Assembly: GCA_002299425.1 (NCBI GenBank)
Contig: DBNW01000084.1
Coordinates: forward strand, 1 to 18,020
DNA: 18,020 nt
Origin: Methylococcaceae bacterium UBA662
Lineage (GTDB): Bacteria > Pseudomonadota > Gammaproteobacteria > Methylococcales > Methylomonadaceae
Direction of reading: 5' to 3'
Each line of letters begins with the position of its first letter. Position 1 is the stretch's first letter. Positions 1-6,867 of this stretch are shown here, one piece after another. The notes beneath the pieces are model-generated. The model did no database searches. It was not told where the DNA came from and saw only the letters and a list, made by a program, of their open reading frames with translations. The translations under genes and the position numbers were made by a program.

Positions 1-1133
1 AATTGCCCAATTTAGTGCAATTGGACGTGTCCGTACTCAGCGGCTTGCTGGCTCAAGAATTGTTAAAAACGACACCGGACAACATTGGCAAACTGTTTTT
101 TTGCAACTCGGGTACAGAAGCGGTTGAAGCCGCGATTAAGTTTGCCCGTTACACTACAAAACGAGAAAAAATTATTTTCTGCGAACACGGCTACCACGGC
201 CTGACCATGGGTTCGTTGTCCTTAAACGGCGAAACCATTTTCCGCGAAGGGTTCGGTCCTTTACTGCCCGGCTGCATGGCGGTTCCGTTCAACGATTTAC
301 CTGCATTGGAAGAAGCCTTGTTGAACCATGATGTCGCTGCGTTCATCGTTGAGCCGATCCAGGGCAAGGGCGTTAATTTGCCTGATGATAACTATCTACA
401 AGAAGTCGGGCGGCTTTGTAAGCATTACGGCACCCTGTTTGTGGCTGATGAAGTCCAAACCGGTCTAGGCCGCACCGGAAAATTTTGGGCTATCGACCAC
501 TGGGACGCTAAGCCTGACATGATTTGCATGGCTAAGGCATTGTCTGGTGGCTTTGTGCCGGTGGGCGGCGTGGCGATGTCTACAAAAATCATGGAGGCGG
601 TTTACAGTCGCATGGACAGGGCGGTGGTGCACGGCTCCACTTTTTCCAAAAATAACCTGGCAATGGCGGCCGGTTTGGCCACGCTTTATGTGCTCAAGGA
701 AGAAAACTTGATTGCAAACAGTGCCAAAATGGGGGCTGATATTATAGACAGCCTGAATGCCTTGGTTGGCCAGTTTGAATTCCTAAAGGAAGCCCGGGGC
801 AAAGGCATGATGATCGCCATTGAATTCAAACCTCCCAAAAGCCTGGCGTTGAAAGCGGCCTGGGAAATGCTTGAGGCGGCCAATAAAGGCTTGTTCTGCC
901 AAATGATCACCATTCCCTTGTTTAAAGAGCATCGGATTTTGTCCCAGGTGGCCGGCCACGGCATGAATGTAGTCAAGCTGCTGCCGCCATTAAATTTAAG
1001 CCTGAAAGACCGTGACCATGTCCTAGCTGCGTTCGAGCAGACCATTGCCGATACCCATAAAGTCCCGGGTACTATCTGGACGCTGGGTAAAAACCTGGCC
1101 AGCCATGCCCTCAAAAGCAAAAGAGGAGGTTAG
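1..1133 (+). CDS. Class-III PLP-dependent aminotransferase, 5' end missing; possibly the aminohopanoid-forming HpnO type
   Basis: The reading frame is open from the window edge, so the true start lies upstream; 376 residues are visible, and the family is usually about 400-470 long. Fold-type I class-III aminotransferase motifs are present in order: FFCNSGTEAVEAA (cofactor phosphate binding), the YHG motif in EHGYHGLTMGSLS, FIVEPIQGKG, LFVADEVQTGLGRTG (the Asp that contacts the pyridine nitrogen) and MAKALSGGFVPVGG with the Schiff-base Lys. The long C-terminal part (KGLFCQMITIPLFKEHRIL, then HKVPGTIWTLGK) is longer than in plain acetylornithine aminotransferases and resembles, from memory, HpnO proteins, which place the amino group on C-35 of bacteriohopanepolyols. 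A nearby dxs, supplying isoprenoid precursors, fits this. The class is certain; the substrate is inferred. Acetylornithine, ornithine or GABA-type activity remains possible. It ends 1 nt before the next ATG, so it is probably cotranscribed with what follows. Confidence 0.85.
   Translation, partial: LPNLVQLDVSVLSGLLAQELLKTTPDNIGKLFFCNSGTEAVEAAIKFARYTTKREKIIFCEHGYHGLTMGSLSLNGETIFREGFGPLLPGCMAVPFNDLPALEEALLNHDVAAFIVEPIQGKGVNLPDDNYLQEVGRLCKHYGTLFVADEVQTGLGRTGKFWAIDHWDAKPDMICMAKALSGGFVPVGGVAMSTKIMEAVYSRMDRAVVHGSTFSKNNLAMAAGLATLYVLKEENLIANSAKMGADIIDSLNALVGQFEFLKEARGKGMMIAIEFKPPKSLALKAAWEMLEAANKGLFCQMITIPLFKEHRILSQVAGHGMNVVKLLPPLNLSLKDRDHVLAAFEQTIADTHKVPGTIWTLGKNLASHALKSKRGG
1124..1130 (+). promoter_or_regulatory. 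Perfect Shine-Dalgarno sequence for the 45-codon ORF
   Basis: AGGAGGT is a full match to the anti-Shine-Dalgarno tail of 16S rRNA and lies 4 nt before the ATG at 1135, inside the last codons of the aminotransferase gene. It is one of the two strongest ribosome binding sites in the window, the other being that of nadA. It is the main reason to believe the short ORF is translated. Confidence 0.7.
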
Positions 1134-1134
1134 C

Positions 1135-1272
1135 ATGAATTTTAAAAAATCAGGTTCTGCGCCGTTCGACGCAACGGTAAAAGTTGGTAAGAACCGTGTT
1201 TGCCTTGTGATGAAAGCAGAAGCTGAAATCCTCTCGGTTCCCCATTTTCATACCCAGACACAGGCCGGGTAG
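1135..1272 (+). CDS. Small hypothetical protein (45 aa) upstream of the CopD-family gene
   Basis: I do not recognise this protein. It starts at an ATG 4 nt after a perfect AGGAGGT and ends with TAG, giving 45 residues. It is soluble-looking and basic at the start (MNFKKSG), contains one Cys and an HFH motif near its end (SVPHFHTQTQAG), and has no signal peptide or membrane segment that I can see. It begins 1 nt after the aminotransferase stop and ends 9 nt before the CopD ATG. It is also in the same reading frame as the CopD gene, with only the TAG and three codons between them. The CopD gene has no good ribosome binding site, so this ORF may be a translational-coupling leader. It may equally be a genuine small protein, or a remnant of a longer N-terminus. 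His and Cys near copper-related genes could hint at metal binding, but that is speculation. Confidence 0.5.
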   Translation: MNFKKSGSAPFDATVKVGKNRVCLVMKAEAEILSVPHFHTQTQAG

Positions 1273-1281
1273 GCTGAATAC

Positions 1282-2946
1282 ATGGCTGGCATTGCAGATT
1301 TTCTTGATTCGATCATAGGCGGTATAACCCTAATTTGTTTTTGTATTAGCGTAGGCAGTCTTTTCTGGGGGATTTTTATTCTTCGTCCTTGGCACTCGGG
1401 TCAAGGTTATACCCCGTTGCTGTTGGAAAAAACCGTTAACATCCTAAGCCTAAGCACTTTTGCGCTGGCCGGGGTGCAGGGTTTTAAAGTTATCCTGAAA
1501 GTTTGGTTAATAGCCACCACGCTTGAAAAATCGCCCTTTCTTGAATTTGCCGGAACCACTCAATTTATTGGCGGCGTTATCCGCACACTATTGACCCTAG
1601 TGTTGGCTGTTTATTGCCAACAAGTGTTAAGCAAGAACCCTTATTCCAAAAAGTATTGGCAAACTGCCGCCGTTGTGGCTTTGCCCATGGTTGTTTCGGG
1701 TGCGTGGTTGGTCCATGCTGCCGGTCGGTTTGAAAACGCCTATCCTATAATGGCCGTGACTGTCTTGCATCAATTGGCCGCCGCCGCGTGGGTGGGCGGC
1801 GTGTTTCATTTGCTGCATATCTGGTTGTTGCGTAGCAAAAGCTTGATAGACAAGGAATTATGGCCAACGCTGCTAAAGCGTTTTTCGCATTATGGCATGG
1901 TCGCAGTGGCCGGGATTTTGGTTACTGGTTTACCCATAGCACTGACTTACATTGACAGTTGGAACGGTTTTATTGGCACCGGTTACGGCAATTTGTTAGT
2001 GATTAAAGTGCTTTTGCTGAGCATGGCCTTGGGCCTGGCATGGCTGAACAGAACGGCTGTGCAAGACTATTTTGCTACTCGCAACAGCCATGCTTTAACC
2101 TACAGGGTGCCGTATTACATTGAAGCGGAAGCGTTTATTTTGGTGGCACTGCTGTTTACCGCAGCCAGCTTAGCCGCGCAGCCGCCGCCCATTGACATTT
2201 CCGAGTTAACGGCTAGTTGGCAGGAAGTGTTAAACATGTTCGCGCCCCAAATGCCCCGCCTCGCCTCGCCCAGTCACCAAGACTTGCTGGCAGGGGAGGC
2301 AGGGCGGGTTGCCATCATTGGTCAAACGCCCTCACAGGCGGCCACCGACTGGTCAAATTATAACCATAACGTGTCCGGCATTTTTTTAACGGTTATGAGC
2401 TTTTTTGCCATGCTTTCCTACGTTAAACACATGCCGTCGGCGTTTTCTTTCCTCGATCGCTATCTTTATCTGGCCCGCTACTGGCCTGTCGGTTTCGTCG
2501 CCTTAGGCGTGTTTTTGTTTTTTCGTAGCGATGCCGAAACATGGCCCCTAGGGCCGATAGGTTTTTGGGAAAGCACGTTCAGCAGCGGCGAAGTGTTACA
2601 GCACCGCATTGCCACCGTGTTGGTTTTTGCACTTGGGATTTTCGAAATAAGAGCTAGGATGCCAAGCAACCAAAATGGCCGCTCGCCTTATTTTTTTCCT
2701 GTCATGGCGGCAGTGGGCGGCTTGATGCTATTAACGCATTCCCATGTCGGTTTTCAGGAAAAAAGCGCGTTTTTACTCCAGGTGGGGCATACCCTGATGG
2801 GTGTGTTTTCGCTGGTGTTGGCCTGTGGCCGGTGGCTGGAATTGAAATTAGACAAACCGGGTAAGGACATCGCCGGTTTTGTGTCCGTGGCCGCGTTGTT
2901 GCAAATTGGCTTAATCCTGATGTTCTACCGCGAACCACTTTATTAA
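1282..2946 (+). CDS. CopD-family polytopic membrane protein with a long C-terminal membrane domain
   Basis: A 554-residue integral inner-membrane protein, roughly a dozen or more hydrophobic segments by eye. The central part carries CopD-domain features: a helix with LHQLAAAAWVGGVFHLLHI (about residues 162-180, with His163, His176 and His179), then RFSHYGMVAVAGILVTG (His203) and a Lys-bearing helix YGNLLVIKVLLLSMALG. CopD-domain proteins are linked to copper transport across the inner membrane. The protein then has a hydrophilic linker (about 300-360) and a second membrane region (about 361-550) with further His residues in or near helices (His362, His441, His486, His488, His503). Copper-resistance CopD proteins are typically about 300 residues, so this half is extra. 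The start lacks a clear Shine-Dalgarno sequence; it lies 9 nt after the 45-codon ORF and 2 nt before dxs, suggesting coupled translation. The membrane nature and CopD domain are well supported; copper as substrate is inferred from the family. Confidence 0.8.
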   Translation: MAGIADFLDSIIGGITLICFCISVGSLFWGIFILRPWHSGQGYTPLLLEKTVNILSLSTFALAGVQGFKVILKVWLIATTLEKSPFLEFAGTTQFIGGVIRTLLTLVLAVYCQQVLSKNPYSKKYWQTAAVVALPMVVSGAWLVHAAGRFENAYPIMAVTVLHQLAAAAWVGGVFHLLHIWLLRSKSLIDKELWPTLLKRFSHYGMVAVAGILVTGLPIALTYIDSWNGFIGTGYGNLLVIKVLLLSMALGLAWLNRTAVQDYFATRNSHALTYRVPYYIEAEAFILVALLFTAASLAAQPPPIDISELTASWQEVLNMFAPQMPRLASPSHQDLLAGEAGRVAIIGQTPSQAATDWSNYNHNVSGIFLTVMSFFAMLSYVKHMPSAFSFLDRYLYLARYWPVGFVALGVFLFFRSDAETWPLGPIGFWESTFSSGEVLQHRIATVLVFALGIFEIRARMPSNQNGRSPYFFPVMAAVGGLMLLTHSHVGFQEKSAFLLQVGHTLMGVFSLVLACGRWLELKLDKPGKDIAGFVSVAALLQIGLILMFYREPLY

Positions 2947-2948
2947 TT

Positions 2949-4814
2949 ATGAACACATCAGAAAAATACCCATTGCTGAATGACATCAATGGCCCCGCCG
3001 ATCTTAGAGCCTTGCCAAAGCACTTATTAAAACCCTTGGCCAAGGAACTGCGGGAGTTCTTGACCGAGACGGTCAGTGTCTCCGGCGGTCATTTTGCTGC
3101 GGGCCTAGGCACGGTAGAGCTGACCGTTGCCCTGCATTACGTTTTCGATACACCAGCCGACAAATTGGTATGGGATGTCGGCCACCAAGCCTACCCGCAT
3201 AAAATTTTAACCGGTCGTAAAGACCGCATGACCACCATCCGGACGCTCGGCGGCATCCATGCTTTTCCTTCGCGCGCCGAGAGCGCATACGATGCTTTCG
3301 GGGTTGGTCATTCCAGCACATCAATTAGCGCCGCCCTCGGCATGGCCATCGCCTCGGCCATGAAAGGCGCCCACCAGCAGATGGTGGCTATCATTGGTGA
3401 TGGCAGTATCACCGGCGGCATGGCCTTTGAAGCGATGAACCATGCGGGTGCCATCGACGCTAATGTCCTGGTCATCCTGAACGATAACGACATGTCAATC
3501 TCGCCCAATGTCGGGGCCATGAACAATTATTTGTCGAAAATTCTCTCCAGCCGCCTGTATTCATCGGTGCGCGAAGAAAGTAAAAAGGTATTAAGCAGAA
3601 TGCCGACCGTGTGGGAGTTGGCACGGCGCACCGAAGAGCATGTTAAAGGCATGATTGTGCCAGGCACCTTGTTTGAAGAGCTGGGCTTTAACTACATTGG
3701 ACCCATCGACGGCCATGATCTGGATGTGTTGGTGTCAACGCTGGAAAACCTGAAACAAATTTCTGGCCCGCGTTTTTTACACATCGTCACCAAAAAAGGC
3801 AAAGGCTATGCGCCGGCCGAGAAAGACCCGTTAGCCTACCACGGTGTCCCCGCGTTTGACCCTAGACAGGATTGTCTGCCTAAGTCTGCCCCGTCGTCAT
3901 CCCCAACCTACACCGAAGTGTTCGGGCAATGGTTGTGCGACATGGCCACAGAAGACAGTCGCCTGCTCGGCATCACCCCGGCCATGCGCGAAGGTTCTGG
4001 GTTAATTAAGTTTTCCGAGCAATTCCCGGCCCGCTATTTCGATGTCGCCATTGCCGAGCAACATGCCGTAACCTTGGCGGCTGGCATGGCCTGCGAAGGC
4101 GGTAAACCGGTGCTGGCCATTTATTCGACGTTCCTACAGCGCGGCTACGACCAGCTGATCCATGATGTCGCCCTGCAGAACCTAGACGTGCTGTTTGCCT
4201 TAGACCGGGCGGGTCTGGTCGGTCCGGATGGGCCGACCCATGCAGGCAGCTTTGACTTTAGCTACTTGCGCTGCATTCCTAATATGGTGGTCATGGCCCC
4301 TGCCGATGAGAACGAGTGCCGAAAAATGCTGACCACAGGCTACCAGCATGAAGGGCCTGCGGCTGTGCGTTATCCACGCGGGAGGGGTCCGGGGGTGTCG
4401 GTGGCGATGGACTTAGATACCTTGCCCATCGGTAAAGCCGAACTGAAACGGCAAGGCCAAAAAATCGCTATTTTAGCCTGGGGCAGCATGGTAGCACCGG
4501 CATTAGATGCGAGCGAACCACTGGAAGCGACCGTCGTCAACATGCGTTTTGTGAAGCCATTGGATGAAACCTGTATCCGCGAACTGGCCCACAGCCACGA
4601 TTATCTGGTGACTGTCGAAGAAAATGTTGTCGCGGGTGGTGCGGGTAGTGCAGTGAATGAACTTTTGCAACGTGACCGAATTCTAACGCCCACTCTCAAT
4701 ATCGGTTTACCTGATAGTTTTATTGAGCAAGGCAGCCGTGAACAGTTGTTGGGGCTTTGCGGTTTGGATGTTGCCGGGATTGTCGCCAAAATACGGCAAT
4801 TTGTCGGTACTTGA
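2949..4814 (+). CDS. dxs: 1-deoxy-D-xylulose-5-phosphate synthase
   Basis: Cytosolic ThDP enzyme that condenses pyruvate with glyceraldehyde 3-phosphate to 1-deoxy-D-xylulose 5-phosphate, the first step of the MEP isoprenoid pathway and also a source for thiamine and pyridoxal phosphate. The 621 residues match the usual length (about 620). Visible motifs are SGGHFAAGLG with His48, the ThDP-binding stretch from GDGSITGG (about 150) to ILNDNDMSI (about 184), the transketolase-like DVAIAEQHAVTLAAGMA with catalytic Glu370, and DRAGLVGPDGPTHAG. The C-terminal domain ends with VTVEENVVAGGAGSAV. The ATG is 2 nt after the CopD stop with no obvious Shine-Dalgarno sequence, so translation is probably coupled. 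Dxs genes commonly sit beside hopanoid genes, which agrees with the aminotransferase upstream. Confidence 0.97.
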   Translation: MNTSEKYPLLNDINGPADLRALPKHLLKPLAKELREFLTETVSVSGGHFAAGLGTVELTVALHYVFDTPADKLVWDVGHQAYPHKILTGRKDRMTTIRTLGGIHAFPSRAESAYDAFGVGHSSTSISAALGMAIASAMKGAHQQMVAIIGDGSITGGMAFEAMNHAGAIDANVLVILNDNDMSISPNVGAMNNYLSKILSSRLYSSVREESKKVLSRMPTVWELARRTEEHVKGMIVPGTLFEELGFNYIGPIDGHDLDVLVSTLENLKQISGPRFLHIVTKKGKGYAPAEKDPLAYHGVPAFDPRQDCLPKSAPSSSPTYTEVFGQWLCDMATEDSRLLGITPAMREGSGLIKFSEQFPARYFDVAIAEQHAVTLAAGMACEGGKPVLAIYSTFLQRGYDQLIHDVALQNLDVLFALDRAGLVGPDGPTHAGSFDFSYLRCIPNMVVMAPADENECRKMLTTGYQHEGPAAVRYPRGRGPGVSVAMDLDTLPIGKAELKRQGQKIAILAWGSMVAPALDASEPLEATVVNMRFVKPLDETCIRELAHSHDYLVTVEENVVAGGAGSAVNELLQRDRILTPTLNIGLPDSFIEQGSREQLLGLCGLDVAGIVAKIRQFVGT

Positions 4815-4840
4815 ATTCGTCTGGGTTTTAAGGAGGGGCT

Positions 4841-5929
4841 ATGGCCTTGGCTTTTCAAGAGTATGCCATGCTGGACGATGATGAATGCGATAGCCGCATC
4901 ATTGCCGCGAAAAACACGCTAGGTCGGCGCCTGGTTATCCTAGGTCATCACTACCAGCGTGATGAAGTATTCAAACATGCCGATTTCACCGGCGACTCCT
5001 TAAAACTATCCAGAAATGCCGCCCAATCCGATGCCGAATACATTGTCTTTTGCGGTGTGCACTTTATGGCCGAAGTGGCCGACATACTGTCACGCCCGGA
5101 ACAAACCGTCATATTGCCCGACTTAGCGGCGGGCTGCTCGATGGCGGATATGGCCAACTTGATAAAAGTCCGGCAATGCTGGCAAGCGTTGTCGCAAATT
5201 TTCGATGTTGAAAAAACAGTCACTCCCGTTACTTACATCAATTCGACCGCCGACTTGAAAGCCTTTTGCGGAGAACACGAGGGCATTGTCTGTACTTCGT
5301 CGAATGCCCAAAAAATTCTTGAATGGGGCTTTTCCAAACGTGAAAAAATCTTGTTTTTTCCCGACCAACACCTAGGTCGCAATACCGGTTTCCGCATGGG
5401 CATTCCTTTGGAACACATGGTTACTTGGGACTTTACCCAACCCCTGGGCGGGTTGACAAAAAACGAAATCGAAAACGCCAAAATAATTCTTTGGAAGGGG
5501 CATTGTTCGGTCCATCAAGCGTTTAAGCCTGAACACATCGATCAATTTTTAACCCGTTACCCCAATACAAACGTCATCGCTCACCCCGAGGCCTGTTTTG
5601 AGGTATGCCAAAAATCGGCTTACGTTGGTTCTACGGAATACATCCTAAAAACCATACGCGCAGCAGCAGCTAACACCCGCTGGTTGGTGGCTACTGAATT
5701 GAACATGGTCAACCGGTTGGCTGAAGAAGCCAAAGCCGAAGGTAAGCAGGTGCATTTTATGTCGCCTACTTTGTGCATGTGTTCGACCATGTTTAGAACC
5801 GACCCGCAGCACCTTGCTTGGGTTTTAGATAACTTAGTCCAAGGTTCTGTGGTAAACCCAATTACAGTGCCTAAGCAGCCAGCGGATTTGGCTAGACAAG
5901 CGTTAGCTGCCATGCTGGCGGTATCTTGA
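4841..5929 (+). CDS. nadA: Quinolinate synthase NadA
   Basis: Cytosolic [4Fe-4S] enzyme of de novo NAD synthesis that condenses iminoaspartate with dihydroxyacetone phosphate to quinolinate. The 362 residues include LVILGHHYQRDEV near the N-terminus, FTGDSLKLSR, VFCGVHFMAEVADIL, GCSMADM with Cys99, YINSTADLKAFCG, WKGHCSVHQAF, HPEACFEVCQKS (Cys252, Cys256) and SPTLCMCSTMFR (Cys312, Cys314). By analogy to the family, Cys99 plus one Cys from each of the last two motifs should hold the cluster. The start is chosen because AAGGAGG (4830-4836) lies 4 nt before the ATG; Met10 is a weaker alternative. It follows dxs by 26 nt and may be in the same transcript with its own strong ribosome binding site. 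No nadB or nadC lies in the window. Confidence 0.97.
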   Translation: MALAFQEYAMLDDDECDSRIIAAKNTLGRRLVILGHHYQRDEVFKHADFTGDSLKLSRNAAQSDAEYIVFCGVHFMAEVADILSRPEQTVILPDLAAGCSMADMANLIKVRQCWQALSQIFDVEKTVTPVTYINSTADLKAFCGEHEGIVCTSSNAQKILEWGFSKREKILFFPDQHLGRNTGFRMGIPLEHMVTWDFTQPLGGLTKNEIENAKIILWKGHCSVHQAFKPEHIDQFLTRYPNTNVIAHPEACFEVCQKSAYVGSTEYILKTIRAAAANTRWLVATELNMVNRLAEEAKAEGKQVHFMSPTLCMCSTMFRTDPQHLAWVLDNLVQGSVVNPITVPKQPADLARQALAAMLAVS

Positions 5930-6057
5930 ATGAACTTGCGCCGCCCACACTCAACGCGGTGTCCGCGCAGGTCGACACGGTTTTGCTGGTTAATAGGGCC
6001 CGACTGGCCCTGGCGTTTGCAGGCTTGTTGATTGACTACATGGATTTATTCCGATAA
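5926..6057 (+). CDS. Doubtful small ORF (43 codons) between nadA and yceD
   Basis: This frame opens with TTG overlapping the nadA stop by 3 nt and closes at TAA 6055-6057. The predicted peptide has 43 residues, contains a hydrophobic stretch (RLALAFAGLLIDYMD) and has a more protein-like composition than the competing ATG frame at 5930, which is rich in Arg, Trp and Cys. There is no convincing Shine-Dalgarno sequence, the frame spans a 6-bp hairpin, and its end overlaps the candidate promoter for yceD. I do not recognise it. It could be a small membrane-associated peptide or simply non-coding leader sequence. Confidence 0.2.
   Translation: MNELAPPTLNAVSAQVDTVLLVNRARLALAFAGLLIDYMDLFR
5995..6011 (+). 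other. Hairpin downstream of nadA
   Basis: AGGGCC (5995-6000) pairs perfectly with GGCCCT (6006-6011) around a 5-nt loop. No run of T follows, so it is not a classic intrinsic terminator. It lies between nadA and the candidate yceD promoter, where transcripts would be expected to be separated or processed. Confidence 0.35.
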
Positions 6058-6060
6058 TAT
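6032..6060 (+). promoter_or_regulatory. Candidate sigma70-type promoter for the yceD-rpmF-plsX-fab cluster
   Basis: TTGACT (6032-6037, five of six matches to the -35 consensus) is followed after 17 nt by TAATAT (6055-6060, four of six). An overlapping GATAAT at 6053-6058 is a better -10 with 15-nt spacing to the same -35, or 19-nt spacing to TTGATT (6028-6033). Either way, transcription would start only a few bases before the yceD ATG at 6070. The call rests on motif matches by eye only. Confidence 0.35.
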
Positions 6061-6069
6061 CCGCCAGTT

Positions 6070-6603
6070 ATGGTAGAGCAGTTACCCGAACTCATAGATC
6101 CTTTGCATTTGGCTGAGAAACGGGCCGAATTAGAAGGTCGACTGTTTTTAAGTGGCCTTGATCGTCTGTCTGATAGTTTATACAGCGATGAGGGGGCGGT
6201 TGCGGTCAGCTTGCGTTTTTTCCGCGAGGGACGCTGGGCCATCGTCGAAGGCCAAATTTACGCCACGCTGAATTTAATTTGCCAGAATTGCACCCAGCCA
6301 TTAGAGCAGGCAGTACACAGCCGTTTTAGGTTGGGTGTAGTGACGTCAATAGCCCAGGCAGACCGGTTGCCGGCGGACTGTGAACCTTTGTTGTGTACAG
6401 AGGGGCAAAAAATGCCGCTTAAAGATATTGTCGAAGAAGAATTAATTTTAGCTCTGCCCGCATTTCCAAAGCACGACTATCCCTGTTTTGCATCCGAGCA
6501 TTTAAAAGATAGGGCGGCACCGTCCAAAGAAAGCCGCGTCGCCGATTCTACCGAGAACCCTTTTGCACTATTAGCCCAACTTAAAAAAACCGGAGACACC
6601 TAA
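6070..6603 (+). CDS. yceD: YceD / DUF177 family protein (large-subunit rRNA accumulation protein)
   Basis: A 177-residue DUF177 protein. Members of this family sit upstream of rpmF in many bacteria, and in E. coli and plants they are needed for normal 23S rRNA accumulation. The pattern matches E. coli YceD: an N-terminal LIDPLHLAEKRAELEG, the CQNC pair (Cys71 and Cys74, equivalent to the conserved CxxC) in a LICQNCTQPLEQ context, VEEELILALPAFPKHD, and the closing NPFALLAQLKK. No strong Shine-Dalgarno sequence precedes the ATG, and the candidate promoter would leave almost no 5' leader. The stop overlaps the rpmF ATG by 1 nt (TAATG), so the two are translated together, as expected for ribosome-linked partners. 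Confidence 0.93.
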   Translation: MVEQLPELIDPLHLAEKRAELEGRLFLSGLDRLSDSLYSDEGAVAVSLRFFREGRWAIVEGQIYATLNLICQNCTQPLEQAVHSRFRLGVVTSIAQADRLPADCEPLLCTEGQKMPLKDIVEEELILALPAFPKHDYPCFASEHLKDRAAPSKESRVADSTENPFALLAQLKKTGDT

Positions 6604-6806
6604 TGGCCGTACAGAAAAGTAAAGTATCCCGCGCACGCCGGGGCCAACGCCGCTCACACGATGCCCTGACCGCTAAAACCTTAACCCAAGACCCGATTAC
6701 CGGCGAAATGCACCTGCGCCACCACATGACGCCAGACGGTTACTTTAAAGGCCGCCAGATTGTTGTTGATAAGACCATTGAAGAAGAAGAGGACAGTGCT
6801 GCATAA
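6603..6806 (+). CDS. rpmF: 50S ribosomal protein L32
   Basis: Small basic protein of the large ribosomal subunit, 67 residues. The N-terminus MAVQKSKVSRARRGQRRSHD and the LRHHMTPDGYFKGRQ block are diagnostic for L32. It has no Cys, so it is the zinc-independent form usual in gammaproteobacteria. The length is somewhat above the usual 56-60 residues because of an acidic tail (KTIEEEEDSAA). GGAG at 6592-6595 lies 7 nt before the ATG. The ATG overlaps the yceD stop by 1 nt. A 61-bp gap then separates it from plsX. Confidence 0.98.
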   Translation: MAVQKSKVSRARRGQRRSHDALTAKTLTQDPITGEMHLRHHMTPDGYFKGRQIVVDKTIEEEEDSAA

Positions 6807-6867
6807 GGGGCTGGTTTGGTGCGGTCAATAAGGCTTAATTTCGATTACGATAAGGGTACGGTTAGGC

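Noticed and set aside
5930..6031. 33-codon ATG frame after the nadA stop
   Set aside because: Its translation is rich in Arg, Trp and Cys, has no clear ribosome binding site, and overlaps a more protein-like frame.
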